A stretch of DNA of 64,000 bases from Solibacillus sp. FSL H8-0538 (GCF_038003525.1 NZ_JBBOPI010000001.1:3502001-3566000), one strand, 5' to 3'; counted from the stretch's first letter, positions 27,251-35,460 are shown. Translations and numbers: made by a program. The notes: generated by a model from the letters alone, not told the origin.

Positions 27251-27282
27251 AACCAAGTATATTCTATAGAATATACTTGGTT
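27246..27282 (-). terminator. Terminator of the NERD gene: 32-bp perfect palindrome
   Basis: Positions 27251-27282 are a perfect palindrome (arms AACCAAGTATATTCTA and its complement) with six T following on the minus strand. There is no loop sequence, so the RNA hairpin must open a few central A-U pairs. Confidence 0.8.
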
Positions 27283-27377
27283 CCTATTAATTTCTATAAA
27301 TTTGAGTTATGCCTAAGTTAATAGAACAACAACTGCTTTGCTAATCAACACATGAAAAAAGAGCAAATCATACTGTG

Positions 27378-28049
27378 TTAGTTCAATGAAACTGCTTTAG
27401 TTTGTTTTTTTATCAATGCATTCTTTCCTTGAACCATGCCTTCAAGCGCCTTATAAATGGACTCGATGTCGGTTTGTGATAACACCTCACCACTTAGTTG
27501 CGTTAACCACGCCTTAAGCTCTGTCGTTTTTATGACATCCGCATTTTGCGAATGAATTTCAATTTGCTGGAACGAGCAACTATCTGTAAACAATATTAAT
27601 GTTTCAAATAAATCATAATTGATTTCAGGCAATGCATCCTGTAAGGCAAAAATCGAACGTCTATTTTCATGAATGGGGTTAGCAAAGGCCCGCTGTTTCT
27701 CTCGGTGGAATAATTGCACCCACTCTTCGTCCTGCTCACGTCCAGAAATCCAACCAGACATATGTTTCAAGTCAATTATGTAAATACCTGACTCGTGCAA
27801 TAACACCGCATCAACATGGCGTGTACCTGATGCACTTGGAACGAGTAAATCAAGCAATATTTTGTGAGAACCTTCGACATGATTCAGCACCGTCAATAGT
27901 TTTTTTGAAGCAAGCGCCTTTTTATTCGTCCATAAATCAAAATAGGAATAGCCTGTAATTTTACTGAAAATAGTATCATCATGCTTATATAACGAAAAGG
28001 CAAAATAACCAAAAAGGGAGATGATAACGAAAATTAGCCAAAATGTCAT
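27378..28049 (-). CDS. Membrane-anchored NERD-domain protein (nuclease-related, 223 aa)
   Basis: One N-terminal TM helix (MTFWLIFVIISLFGYFAF) anchors a cytosolic NERD domain (PF08378). The nuclease-like core is visible in the SGTRHVDAVLLHESGIYIID block followed by LKHMSGWISG, giving the D...(D/E)xK-type order Asp then Lys of the restriction-endonuclease-like fold. No helicase or kinase partner domain is present. Function unknown. ATG 28049 was chosen with AAGGAG eight bases upstream. Confidence 0.85.
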   Translation of the reverse strand: MTFWLIFVIISLFGYFAFSLYKHDDTIFSKITGYSYFDLWTNKKALASKKLLTVLNHVEGSHKILLDLLVPSASGTRHVDAVLLHESGIYIIDLKHMSGWISGREQDEEWVQLFHREKQRAFANPIHENRRSIFALQDALPEINYDLFETLILFTDSCSFQQIEIHSQNADVIKTTELKAWLTQLSGEVLSQTDIESIYKALEGMVQGKNALIKKQTKAVSLN

Positions 28050-28336
28050 TCTGTCCACTCCTTACATACGTATCTGTTTATTCCCTATTTTAACAAAGTT
28101 CGCAAAACTTGACTATGCACCCATTGGCTACATTATATGTGTCATTTCACATGAGGGTTTTCCGACATTGCGCAAATAGTCACTATGTACCGTTACCATT
28201 TCATCACGAAAAGGAAATGGTTGAGTGACCAAATGTAACGTAAAATAATGTTATAAGCAATAATTTGTACCCTGCCTACACGAGCTTAGTATAGAAACTT
28301 ATAACACCATCCACATAAAACGAGAAAAAAATCACG
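28050..28336. other. Intergenic region without recognised genes
   Basis: No conserved structure seen beyond AT-rich sequence. It should hold the promoter of the NERD gene on the minus strand. Confidence 0.4.
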
Positions 28337-28477
28337 ATGAGTAACACAAAAATAACTGATACACTTTTTCCCGCTTCTCCAGCGTTTCACGTTCAAGTAA
28401 AACGCTTAGTGCGATCTCGAGAAGAACTTTACCTAGTCCCCAAAGAAATAACAGTTCGCACGATACGAGTGGGCTAG
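28337..28477 (+). CDS. Possible 46-aa small protein or remnant
   Basis: A plus-strand frame MSNTKITDTLFPASPAFHVQ continues with VKRLVRSREELYLVPK to a TAG five bases short of the ASCH gene's 3' end. The composition is balanced like real protein, but no ribosome binding site precedes the ATG and I recognise no family. It could be the remains of an older gene. Confidence 0.25.
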   Translation: MSNTKITDTLFPASPAFHVQVKRLVRSREELYLVPKEITVRTIRVG

Positions 28478-28482
28478 TTTAT

Positions 28483-28923
28483 TTACAATGCAGGATACAG
28501 TACTTCAAAACGCTCACAAACGAGCAGTAAATTTTCAGTAAAGGGAAGATCCAATTCAGCAAGGGCTGCCGTGAAGAAATTCACATGACCATTCCACCAT
28601 TCATGGTATTCGCCTTCACCCTCCGCCAGTGCAAAATCAATGGGCACTTCTTTCATCGGAGAAAGCATCACACCCACATTTTTTATAATGGCAACCGGCT
28701 CATCACTTGCATTTAGTACAATATTATACTGACCTACTTGGGGAAGTGGTTCATTTTCTAACTCATAAAATAGATGGCCCGAGCATGTCGCCGTTTTCTT
28801 TCCTTCGACCACTAATTGTGCGAGCCAGTCAGCATCTGAACCGAATTGAAATGCTTCTGGTAGAGGTGGGACCGGCTTTTGTAATTGTTGCCAGTAGTTG
28901 TCCCAAAATTGTTGTATTGTCAT
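28483..28923 (-). CDS. ASCH-domain protein (146 aa)
   Basis: RNA-binding-like ASCH fold (PUA-related). The conserved GKKTATCSGHLFYE segment (KTAT/S-type core), PLPQVGQYNIVLN and the C-terminal EGEYHEWWNGHVNFF motif (EGDxSxxxWxxxHxxFF in the family) are clear. Such proteins are proposed to bind RNA or act as nucleoside amidohydrolases (as shown for E. coli YqfB); role here unproved. ATG 28923 follows GAGGATAACC; an ATG ten codons upstream does not have a site. Confidence 0.85.
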   Translation of the reverse strand: MTIQQFWDNYWQQLQKPVPPLPEAFQFGSDADWLAQLVVEGKKTATCSGHLFYELENEPLPQVGQYNIVLNASDEPVAIIKNVGVMLSPMKEVPIDFALAEGEGEYHEWWNGHVNFFTAALAELDLPFTENLLLVCERFEVLYPAL

Positions 28924-29035
28924 GGTTATCCTCGTTTCGTTTGTTAAATGCATATTCCATTCATCATAGCATTGAAATTGCAGAAAAAATCGAAATATTG
29001 TATATTTTATCGAATTTCCCGGGAAATTAACGAAG

Positions 29036-29061
29036 AAAAAGTGCGCATTAGCTACGCACTT
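29036..29061 (-). terminator. intrinsic terminator at the 3' end of the HAD phosphatase gene
   Basis: AAGTGCG and CGCACTT pair around nine bases and are followed by TTTTC on the minus strand. The 5' arm begins at the stop codon. Confidence 0.7.
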
Positions 29062-29749
29062 AACATTGTAAAATTGATTGCAATTCCGCTAAACACTTGA
29101 TTTCATATGTAGGCGTAACGGCTGTGGTATTTTGCTTTCCGGATGGATTTAACCAGCATGTATCAATGCCTGCCCCTGCTCCACCGACAATATCTGCACT
29201 TATAGAATCACCAATAATTAGTGTTTTTGATGCATCAAAATTAGAAATACGCTCAAATACATAATCAAAAAATGGTTTCATTGGTTTTTGATAACCGGTA
29301 TCCTCTGACACGAATATTTGTTTAAAATACGGCGCTAACCCTGTATATTGAATGCGTGCATTTTGCGTTTCCGAAATACCATTCGATGTTATATATAAGT
29401 CATAATGCTTTGATAATCGTTGAATTATTTCAAATGCCCCTTCAACAAACACTTTGCTCTCTGCTAAAAAACGACGGTACTGTGCATCAAGCTCTTTGCC
29501 GTTTACTTCAATTCCGAACTCTCTAAACGTCTTCGCAAAACGTGTTGCCATTAACTCCTCACGCGTTACCGTACCTTCTTCAAGCGCATGCCATAAGCCA
29601 CTATTAATTTCTTTATACCTTGCCTCTACTTCTGGTGTTAAAGGAAATCCTTGCGATTCAAATAACTTCGGTAATGCGATATGTTCTGCCGCGCCAAAAT
29701 CTAACAATGTATCATCTAGGTCAAATAATAGATATCGATAGCTTTTCAT
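29060..29749 (-). CDS. YjjG/YfnB-family HAD nucleotidase (229 aa)
   Basis: HAD hydrolase with motif I DLDDTLLDFG (about residues 9-18), motif II ITSNG (near 119), Lys in QKPMKPFFDYVF and motif III LIIGDSISADIVGGAGAG. The helical cap and the YITSNGISETQNARI phrase match noncanonical pyrimidine nucleotidases (YjjG), which clear damaged dUMP/dTMP analogues. ATG 29749 has ATGGAGAA upstream. Divergent from the TSUP transporter gene. Confidence 0.92.
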   Translation of the reverse strand: MKSYRYLLFDLDDTLLDFGAAEHIALPKLFESQGFPLTPEVEARYKEINSGLWHALEEGTVTREELMATRFAKTFREFGIEVNGKELDAQYRRFLAESKVFVEGAFEIIQRLSKHYDLYITSNGISETQNARIQYTGLAPYFKQIFVSEDTGYQKPMKPFFDYVFERISNFDASKTLIIGDSISADIVGGAGAGIDTCWLNPSGKQNTTAVTPTYEIKCLAELQSILQC

Positions 29750-29890
29750 TTTGAATTCTCCATTCTTTTATACATTCACTTTCTTACGGTAACACAAAAA
29801 TCCAGAGTGTATGTACAATTTCATTTAATCTCTTTACAACAAAACCCTTTTCCGATAGGATTTCTTTTAGATAGAAAGAAGGTTAGTAGG

Positions 29891-30658
29891 ATGCTATTTG
29901 ATTTAGACCCACAGCTCGTTGTAATTTTAATATGCTTTGGCTTTTTAGCTGCCTTTATTGATTCCGTTGTTGGCGGAGGTGGACTCATTTCTCTCCCTGC
30001 GTTAATGTTCACAGGTCTTAGTCCGTCTGCAGCAGTTGCGACGAACAAGCTTGCTGGAACAATGGGCTCGCTCACAAGCACAATCACGTTTTATCGTTCA
30101 GGCAAAATCGATTTAAAATCGGTGCTGAAATTTTTCCCATTCGTATTTTTTGGCTCCATGATAGGGGCTTGGATTGTCCATTTAATGAATCCCGAGCTAC
30201 TTAAGCCCTTGATGCTTATCATGTTGGCAGCAGTAGCGATTTATACAATTTTTAAAAAAGACTGGGGTAGCCTTTCCGCTGTTAAAAAGCTTTCAAAAGG
30301 AAAGTTTGCATTATTTTTAATCGTCATTACTTTAATCGGTACTTATGATGGCTTTTTAGGACCTGGGACAGGCTCGTTTTTAATCTTCGCTTTTTTAATT
30401 GTTGGCTACGATTTTTTAAAGGCTGCAGGCAATGCCAAGTTTTTAAACTTTGGGAGTAATATCGGCGCTCTGCTCATGTTCATGTGTCTTGGCCAAATTA
30501 ATTATGCATACGGTCTCATTATGGGTGTAGCACAAATTCTTGGCGCTATATGCGGCTCAAAATATGCGATCAAGCGTGGCAGTGGCTATGTACGTGTGTT
30601 GTTTATTACAGTAACTGTACTGTTGCTTGCGAAAAACGCGTATGATTATTTCTTGTAA
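29891..30658 (+). CDS. TSUP (TauE/SafE) family membrane transporter (255 aa)
   Basis: Membrane permease with about eight TM helices from PF01925. The N-terminal FIDSVVGGGGLISLPALMFTG motif and the GTYDGFLGPGTGSFLIFAFL repeat at the start of the second half are the family hallmarks. Members export or import sulfite, sulfoacetate or similar anions; no substrate can be given. ATG 29891 is preceded by AAGAAGG; the frame is open upstream but lacks a site. Confidence 0.9.
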   Translation: MLFDLDPQLVVILICFGFLAAFIDSVVGGGGLISLPALMFTGLSPSAAVATNKLAGTMGSLTSTITFYRSGKIDLKSVLKFFPFVFFGSMIGAWIVHLMNPELLKPLMLIMLAAVAIYTIFKKDWGSLSAVKKLSKGKFALFLIVITLIGTYDGFLGPGTGSFLIFAFLIVGYDFLKAAGNAKFLNFGSNIGALLMFMCLGQINYAYGLIMGVAQILGAICGSKYAIKRGSGYVRVLFITVTVLLLAKNAYDYFL

Positions 30659-30781
30659 GTACAGCCTATGTTGAATTCCATTGTTGTTTTTTGTAGGGAC
30701 CATTTATCGTTCCTCCGCACATCATTTCTTCCTATTTTGTGCGAGCTGTTTCTTTTTAACGTGATATGCCTCAATCGTACA

Positions 30782-30852
30782 AATTGGTATACAACTTATT
30801 TGAAATTAAGCGACATTGGCACTTATTTGTGAATAAGTTGTATCTCCAATTC
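30782..30852. repeat. Long inverted repeat (19-20 bp arms)
   Basis: AATTGGTATACAACTTATT and AATAAGTTGTATCTCCAATT are inverted copies (one indel, one mismatch) separated by about 32 bases. It lies 120 bases after the TSUP gene. TTTTT follows shortly on the plus strand. It may be a distal terminator or a small mobile-element relic. Confidence 0.5.
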
Positions 30853-30902
30853 GTCTTTTTATGTTTTTAACAAAAAAAAACTGTTTGTTATAAAACCTAA
30901 TT

Positions 30903-30943
30903 AAACTAGGAGGTGCTACATCTGTAGTGCCCCCTAGTTTTTA
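30903..30943. terminator. terminator between the TSUP and ogt genes
   Basis: AACTAGGAGGTGCTACA and TGTAGTGCCCCCTAGTT pair with one G-U and one mismatch. TTTTATTTTTT follows on the plus strand. It closes the TSUP unit and may also serve ogt on the other strand. Confidence 0.75.
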
Positions 30944-31453
30944 TTTTTTATTTACGAATTCAAGCTCAAGCAACTTTTCTTTCATTTCCAGCCCTCCGCG
31001 GAAACCAGTTAGTGTCCCATTTTTTCCAATGACGCGGTGGCAAGGAATTACGACCATAACTGGATTAGCTCCAATAGCCGTTCCAACTGCACGTACAGCT
31101 TTTGGATTACCAATTATTTGTGCAATGGCGGAGTACGTTGTCGTTTCACCGAACGGAATGTCCTGCAACGCGTGCCAAATTCCCTTCTGAAAATCGGTTC
31201 CTTCATAATGTATCGAAAAATCTAACACTTTGCGCTCACCGTTAAAATATTGTTTAAACTGTTCAACATATAGCGCAAGCTTTTCAGCATTTTCCACAAG
31301 TTCGCTCCCTTTAAAGCGTTTTGCTGCCCATGCTTCAAGCTCCTCCACATCACGATTTTGTGAGCCAGTATAGCAAAGTCCCCCGTCTGTAGCTGCTAAC
31401 AGAAAGCGCCATGGTCCATCTTCAAAATACGTCCAGTATATTGTTGGTTGCAA
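30941..31453 (-). CDS. ogt: Methylated-DNA-[protein]-cysteine S-methyltransferase (170 aa)
   Basis: Suicide DNA-repair protein that removes O6-alkyl groups from guanine. The active-site motif VVIPCHRVIGKNG and the following LTGFRGGLEMKEKLLELE are present, with the winged-helix segment TTYSAIAQIIGNPKAVRAVG carrying the DNA-reading arginine. Size and N-terminal domain match Ogt. The start is TTG 31453 with AAGGGGG seven bases upstream; an ATG eleven codons earlier lacks a site because the Shine-Dalgarno lies inside that extension. Confidence 0.94.
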   Translation of the reverse strand: MQPTIYWTYFEDGPWRFLLAATDGGLCYTGSQNRDVEELEAWAAKRFKGSELVENAEKLALYVEQFKQYFNGERKVLDFSIHYEGTDFQKGIWHALQDIPFGETTTYSAIAQIIGNPKAVRAVGTAIGANPVMVVIPCHRVIGKNGTLTGFRGGLEMKEKLLELEFVNKK

Positions 31454-31501
31454 ATTTTTTCCCCCTTGATAATTATTTTTCTTCATTAAATATTGTTATA
31501 T

Positions 31502-31529
31502 AAAAAACTCCGAACACTTGTGTCCGGAG
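31502..31529 (-). terminator. intrinsic terminator of the DinB gene
   Basis: CTCCGGACAC and GTGTTCGGAG pair around AA with one mismatch and TTTTTT follows on the minus strand. Confidence 0.85.
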
Positions 31530-31536
31530 CTCGAAC

Positions 31537-32013
31537 TTATTTGTTTTGCATTTCCTTTGTTGGCCCCATAATCGGCGGGACCGTTAAACCTGCTTGACGT
31601 AGTAAAACAGTCATTTGACCGCGGTGATGTGTTTGGTGGTCGATGAACGCGCGCAGTAATTTTCCACGCGAAGTTGGCCCACCAAAACCAGCCACTTCTT
31701 CTAATAACATCTCATCTGTTAATGTTGAAGCTTCCTTGTTATAGGCCGCGATGACCATTTCATACGCTTCAACGATTTCTGTCATATCTGTTGGCATTGC
31801 CATATCAGATCCTGGTGCTGGAATTTGTAAGCCCGCGAAATGACCAAATGCTCCCCCTGCACCAACTAAGTGCCAAGCTAACCACCCTAAAGAATTGTGA
31901 TCATCAACAATGGCGAAATCTATTTTTTCATTCGTAATAGCTTTTATTACATTTAATGTGCCGGCTGATGATACTTGCCAATCTTCTAGAAAATCTTCTA
32001 CTGTACGATACAT
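31537..32013 (-). CDS. DinB-family metalloprotein (158 aa)
   Basis: Four-helix-bundle protein of the DinB/YfiT-like superfamily. The metal-ligand histidines appear in LAWHLVGAGG (near residue 48) and in FIDHQTHHRGQMTVLLRQAG (about 127-146), the usual H...HxxxH pattern. Bacillus relatives include thiol-S-transferases that use bacillithiol; this one could be of that kind. ATG 32013 with AGGAG nine bases upstream. It and the glycosylase gene are 55 bases apart and may be co-transcribed. Confidence 0.9.
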   Translation of the reverse strand: MYRTVEDFLEDWQVSSAGTLNVIKAITNEKIDFAIVDDHNSLGWLAWHLVGAGGAFGHFAGLQIPAPGSDMAMPTDMTEIVEAYEMVIAAYNKEASTLTDEMLLEEVAGFGGPTSRGKLLRAFIDHQTHHRGQMTVLLRQAGLTVPPIMGPTKEMQNK

Positions 32014-32073
32014 TTGCACTCACTCCTAATCCTCTATTTCTGTTTTATCATAACCAAAAACCAGGCTGTCTGG

Positions 32074-32586
32074 CTATAAATAACGTTTGATGATTTGCCA
32101 ATCCGCAACCTTTTCTTCGAAAGACTTTATATTTTTCCCAGGTATTGGACTTGTTGAGGGCATTTTTTCGTACTGACGGTTTTGCAAAATATCAAAGCCA
32201 ACTCGTTTTTTAAACACATCAAATGCTTTACCCCCATTGAATAATATGAGCTCAATTTGTGGGAACTCTTCAAACAGTTTGCCAAAAGCATTCGGAATTT
32301 CATTACGAATATTCGAATCAAGACTCCCTTTGCGCTCGCATGATTGAATAACATCCCAAAGCCCGATATGGTACGCGCGCAAAAGTTGAATGCGCTGTTC
32401 GTAATTAGTCGGGATGTCCGTTTTAAGAATTTCTCCCATGATCGGCCAAAAATGATTACGTGCATTGCCGTAATACTGCTGTTTTTCCAGCGATTGCTGA
32501 CCAGGCATTGAGCCAACAATTAACACGCATGTATCCGCTCCGACAATCGGTGGAAGAATATTGGTAATCGGTTTTTGTGGTTGCAT
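32074..32586 (-). CDS. Hypoxanthine-DNA (deoxyinosine) glycosylase, UDG superfamily (170 aa)
   Basis: Base-excision repair enzyme of the UDG fold. Motif A is LIVGSMPGQQSLEKQQYYGN, with the NHFWPIMGEIL block that distinguishes the HDG (family 6) glycosylases, and a middle GLWDVIQSCERKGSLDSNIR. The C-terminal motif is seen as PSTSPIPGKN, where family members have a leucine-type intercalation loop. It removes hypoxanthine arising from adenine deamination. ATG 32586, with AAAGGGTG upstream. Confidence 0.88.
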   Translation of the reverse strand: MQPQKPITNILPPIVGADTCVLIVGSMPGQQSLEKQQYYGNARNHFWPIMGEILKTDIPTNYEQRIQLLRAYHIGLWDVIQSCERKGSLDSNIRNEIPNAFGKLFEEFPQIELILFNGGKAFDVFKKRVGFDILQNRQYEKMPSTSPIPGKNIKSFEEKVADWQIIKRYL

Positions 32587-32629
32587 GGAATCACCCTTTC
32601 TTAAAGAGTAGTATACAGGAAGTTGCGTT

Positions 32630-32775
32630 TTATTCGGCTGTTGGAGGAGTTTCTTTCGGGATTTGAAGCTGTTGTTCGAAACTTTATGGCATGTATTCAG
32701 AACCTAACTTTTCAAGAAAACTAGACTTGAAGAGATCGTTAAAAGTGGTTGTTGCTGTTTCGATTTTATTTACCC
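32630..32775 (-). pseudogene. Short coding remnant with an internal stop
   Basis: On the minus strand a frame reads NKIETATTTFNDLFKSSFLE, KLGSEYMP, an in-frame TAA, then SFEQQLQIPKETPPTAE and a stop. The composition and uninterrupted sense after the stop look like the tail of a decayed protein gene. No start or family recognised. Confidence 0.4.
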
Positions 32776-32840
32776 CTCAGCTATACACACGGCTTAAATG
32801 TTATTAATCACCACTATGTAAATGGATTGCTAAAACATTT

Positions 32841-32933
32841 AATTAGAAAGACACAACTTCCCCAAAATAGGGCGAATTGATGTCCTTATTTTTACGGATT
32901 GGAAAGTTATTCTTTCTAATCCGCATAAAAAAA
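32841..32933 (-). repeat. Post-terminator structured repeat, copy F
   Basis: Directly follows the eight-T tract of the lipoprotein terminator on the minus strand. Hairpin one is GCGGATTAGAAAG/CTTTCCAATCCG with compensated changes against other copies; hairpin two CAATTCGCCC/GGGGAAGTTG has mismatches but retains its GC core. Ends GTGTCTTTCTAATT. Confidence 0.82.
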
Positions 32934-32958
32934 ACGCTTAGGAGATTTCCTAAGCGTT
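32926..32958 (-). terminator. intrinsic terminator of the lipoprotein gene
   Basis: AACGCTTAGGA and TCCTAAGCGTT pair on the minus strand, followed by a run of eight T. Confidence 0.9.
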
Positions 32959-32964
32959 CACGTA

Positions 32965-33483
32965 TTATTTCGGTTTAGCAGCGTTATTGTCATCACGTGT
33001 ATAAGGCTTTCCAACCATTAAATGATCTAAAATTTCTTCGTAAGAGCCATTATGAATAAACGTCACGTCATTTAGTTCCGTGAAATTGGCGAAATACGAT
33101 TGAATCAACGTCCCTGCAAACATAGCGCCCCCAGCTGAGCCCTGCACATTATAAATATTGTCATCGAGATTTAGTACAAGCGACGTGTTATTATTTTCAA
33201 ACGTATAATCAAGTAAGCCGACATTAAATTCCGCTGTTTGCTCAAAAATAAAACGCACCAACTCCGTTTCCTCGCCTGTATAAATAACGTCATACGGCTC
33301 TACATATTCTGCATTAGCGTCCGATTTAAATAGCGTTAATGGAATCTGTTGTTCTGTATTCGAAGTAGATTCTTCTTGTGATGCATTCCCCTGCTCTGTC
33401 GAAACATTCGGATCGACTTCTTCACCTTGCCCACAGCCTACCAACAGTACTGCGAGTAGTGCACTAAAAATTAATTTCTTCAT
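32965..33483 (-). CDS. Lipoprotein with a possible GerMN-like domain (172 aa)
   Basis: Signal peptide MKKLIFSALLAVLLVGCGQG with lipobox LVGC (Cys17) is followed by a Ser/Glu/Gln-rich linker (about 20-48). The rest (IPLTLFKSDANAEYV, LVRFIFEQTAEF, TSLVLNLDDNIYNVQGSAGG, VTFIHNG) follows the strand pattern of GerMN domains of spore-germination and lipoprotein LpqB types, but the match is only by eye. Anchored at the outer face of the membrane. Single-gene unit with a terminator and repeat copy F. Confidence 0.75.
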   Translation of the reverse strand: MKKLIFSALLAVLLVGCGQGEEVDPNVSTEQGNASQEESTSNTEQQIPLTLFKSDANAEYVEPYDVIYTGEETELVRFIFEQTAEFNVGLLDYTFENNNTSLVLNLDDNIYNVQGSAGGAMFAGTLIQSYFANFTELNDVTFIHNGSYEEILDHLMVGKPYTRDDNNAAKPK

Positions 33484-33612
33484 GTTACATAGCTCCCTTC
33501 AATTGCCACTATATCCTTAGTATAACGAAAAATTATCAGTTGTCTTGTACCGAATTATCCGGGACAAATTACTCGGCTAGCCTAAATTCGTGTTTGGGGT
33601 TGCTGTACGAGC

Positions 33613-33650
33613 TGTGTCACAAGTTAATTTTCACTTTTGACACAGCTACT
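33613..33650. other. Inverted repeat (possible terminator) after the GNAT gene
   Basis: AGCTGTGTCA and TGACACAGCT arms with an 18-base loop lie just beyond the GNAT stop codon. There is no U-tract. It resembles the hairpin after pit at 11240-11286 (GGGCTATGTCAAAA arms). Confidence 0.4.
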
Positions 33651-33661
33651 ATTGCTACTAT

Positions 33662-34147
33662 TTACTTCAGAGATTTGCTCATATTCATCCAAACTTCCCC
33701 GCCGTGCTTAGAAGAGGATAAACCCTTATTCACGTATCCTAGGTTCTCATAAAACGACACTAAGTTTTCTAAGCATGTAAGCGTATCGGTTTCACGTTGA
33801 TGCTTTGTCGCCTGTTCCTCCAGCTTCTGCAATAATCGTTTCGCAATGCCGCGCTTTTGTGCTGATGGTGCAACCGCTAATCCTAAAATCGTTTGATGTC
33901 CACCAAGAGCAGGGTTTTCTTGAATGTCTGCAAATAATTCATCGGTAATAAATTCTGTATGGACGACCGGTCCGTTCACTAGCCCAATCAGCGCTCCATC
34001 TTCCTGCGCTACAAAAAAGCTATCCGCAATCTTTTCAATTCGCTTCTCAAATGCTTCGCGTGTTGCCGCCTCTATTGGTGTAAAACACATATTCTCAATT
34101 GCAACAAGCTGGTCTAAATCTAGCTTTTCCACATGCCGAATAATCAT
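33662..34147 (-). CDS. GNAT-family N-acetyltransferase (161 aa)
   Basis: Typical GNAT fold. IENMCFTPIEAATREAFEKR and the GLVNGPV region precede ILGLAVAPSAQKRGIAKRLL, which holds the acetyl-CoA pyrophosphate loop (Q/RxxGxA), and the C-terminal LVSFYENLGYVNKG motif. The shape, with a long first helix pair, resembles arylalkylamine (AANAT-like) acetyltransferases. Substrate unknown. Two ATGs follow GGAGGG; the second (34147) has the better spacing. Confidence 0.88.
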   Translation of the reverse strand: MIIRHVEKLDLDQLVAIENMCFTPIEAATREAFEKRIEKIADSFFVAQEDGALIGLVNGPVVHTEFITDELFADIQENPALGGHQTILGLAVAPSAQKRGIAKRLLQKLEEQATKHQRETDTLTCLENLVSFYENLGYVNKGLSSSKHGGEVWMNMSKSLK

Positions 34148-34217
34148 CATTATTTCCCTCCGCTATTCCGTCCTAGAAAAAATAATAGCAGTGTTGGACA
34201 GGAGAAAGAAAGGTTTT

Positions 34218-35015
34218 TTAAATAGATTGTTGAAAACTAGTACATGCTAAGATATCCTCTGCCGGCATTGTCAGCAATATACTTTGCTCTTTAACGCAAC
34301 AGTTTTCTTGAAAAGACTGTACCATTCTGTAGCCCGCGCAGTAGCCAATCCATAGTGGTAACCCTGCCCGTTCGTCTCCATATAAAAACGGCCGGTGATT
34401 GTTCAAGCCTTTAAGTTTTAACGCTGGCAGAAAATGAGACTGCCAAATTTCTTTTACCTTATCAACCGAGTAACGCTTCGTCCAAGGACTTAACCGCTGC
34501 TCACCATACAATGCCTCCACTGCATATTCTGCAAGGCCTTCCACCATTAGTGAATCCAATAATGTTATTTCAGAGGTCAATGTATTGAGATAATGAAGCC
34601 TACACACATGATGGTATTCATGTGCAAACAACGCCTTTAGCTCTCCTTCATCTAATCGTATAGAAACAAATAAAAAGATGGCATCCTTATAAGCGATACC
34701 GTTTTTAGGTATCTCCCCATTGGTAATCGGGAAAATATAAATGGGCACATTTGGACCATTCCAGTCAGTTTTTAGACGTGCAAATTCATTTTCTACAATT
34801 CCCCAAACATTTTGTCTTACTAGTTGTTTCACGTTTTTTTGTAAATAAGTGACTTCATGTCTATTAAATAAGCCGTTTTTTATCAACTCATAATGGATTG
34901 CCTCTATTGGTACACTAGTGAATAACCCAATAAGTGGCTCACATAAAACTTCAATTAAGTTATCTTGCTGCTCATTAATTTGATACAACCATCTATCTGT
35001 TCGCACAACGCCCAT
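34218..35015 (-). CDS. DUF2268-type putative Zn-dependent protease (265 aa)
   Basis: Soluble protein with an HExxH-type site in LFAHEYHHVCRLHYLN (about residues 133-148) and a glutamate-bearing LLDSLMVEGLAEYAVEALYG some 30 residues later, matching the gluzincin-like arrangement of DUF2268 (PF10026). YPIFPITNGEIPKNGIAYKD-like strands come before. No signal peptide, so probably cytosolic. Target unknown; Bacillus YjaZ is a possible relative. AAAGGATGAGAG precedes ATG 35015. Confidence 0.82.
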   Translation of the reverse strand: MGVVRTDRWLYQINEQQDNLIEVLCEPLIGLFTSVPIEAIHYELIKNGLFNRHEVTYLQKNVKQLVRQNVWGIVENEFARLKTDWNGPNVPIYIFPITNGEIPKNGIAYKDAIFLFVSIRLDEGELKALFAHEYHHVCRLHYLNTLTSEITLLDSLMVEGLAEYAVEALYGEQRLSPWTKRYSVDKVKEIWQSHFLPALKLKGLNNHRPFLYGDERAGLPLWIGYCAGYRMVQSFQENCCVKEQSILLTMPAEDILACTSFQQSI

Positions 35016-35119
35016 TCTCTCATCCTTTTTAATAGTATATGCTTTGGACGATTCGCTCGTGTGTGCTCATTAGTTCTACATATATTAGGACACAGTCTAA
35101 ATAGATAGGGGGAATAACG

Positions 35120-35374
35120 ATGAATCAATCTGATGCATATAATTTATGCTGTAAATATCAAGGACGCAAAGTAATTATTACAGATAATCGGGGACGCCGG
35201 CATATAGGACGCATTACAAAAGTAGATAACCGAAAAGTGTGGATCATGCCGGATGATGTTGGGAGTTACGGCATTGGCTTTTGGGGCTATGGAAGACCAG
35301 GTATCGGATTTGGCTACGGCATCGCGCTCGGTGTGATAACAGGCATTGTACTATCTTCATTATTTTTATTTTAG
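35120..35374 (+). CDS. Small protein: Sm-like segment, glycine-rich linker, TM helix (84 aa)
   Basis: No named family. Residues 1-47 (CKYQGRKVIITDNRGRRHIG, then RITKVDNRKVWIMPDD) have the strand pattern of an LSm/Hfq-like beta barrel. They are followed by a Gly-Tyr-rich stretch GFWGYGRPGIGFGYG (about 53-67) and a C-terminal hydrophobic helix GVITGIVLSSLFLF. The AGGGGGAATAACG site makes translation credible. Placement at the membrane or spore surface is plausible; function not known. Confidence 0.75.
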   Translation: MNQSDAYNLCCKYQGRKVIITDNRGRRHIGRITKVDNRKVWIMPDDVGSYGIGFWGYGRPGIGFGYGIALGVITGIVLSSLFLF

Positions 35375-35391
35375 GACACCTGTAATTAGAT

Positions 35392-35417
35392 GGGACTGCC
35401 TATGCAGTCCCTTTTCG
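35392..35417 (+). terminator. intrinsic terminator of the small Gly-rich protein gene
   Basis: GGGACTGC and GCAGTCCC pair around CTAT-type loop bases and TTTTCGTTT follows. Confidence 0.85.
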
Positions 35418-35460
35418 TTTCTACTATTAAAAATTCTAATACATATAAGCTAACTAGAGA

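Noticed and set aside
27251-27282. 32-bp perfect palindrome as a regulator operator
   Set aside because: It is followed by a T-tract on the coding strand immediately downstream of the NERD gene, so a terminator explains it.
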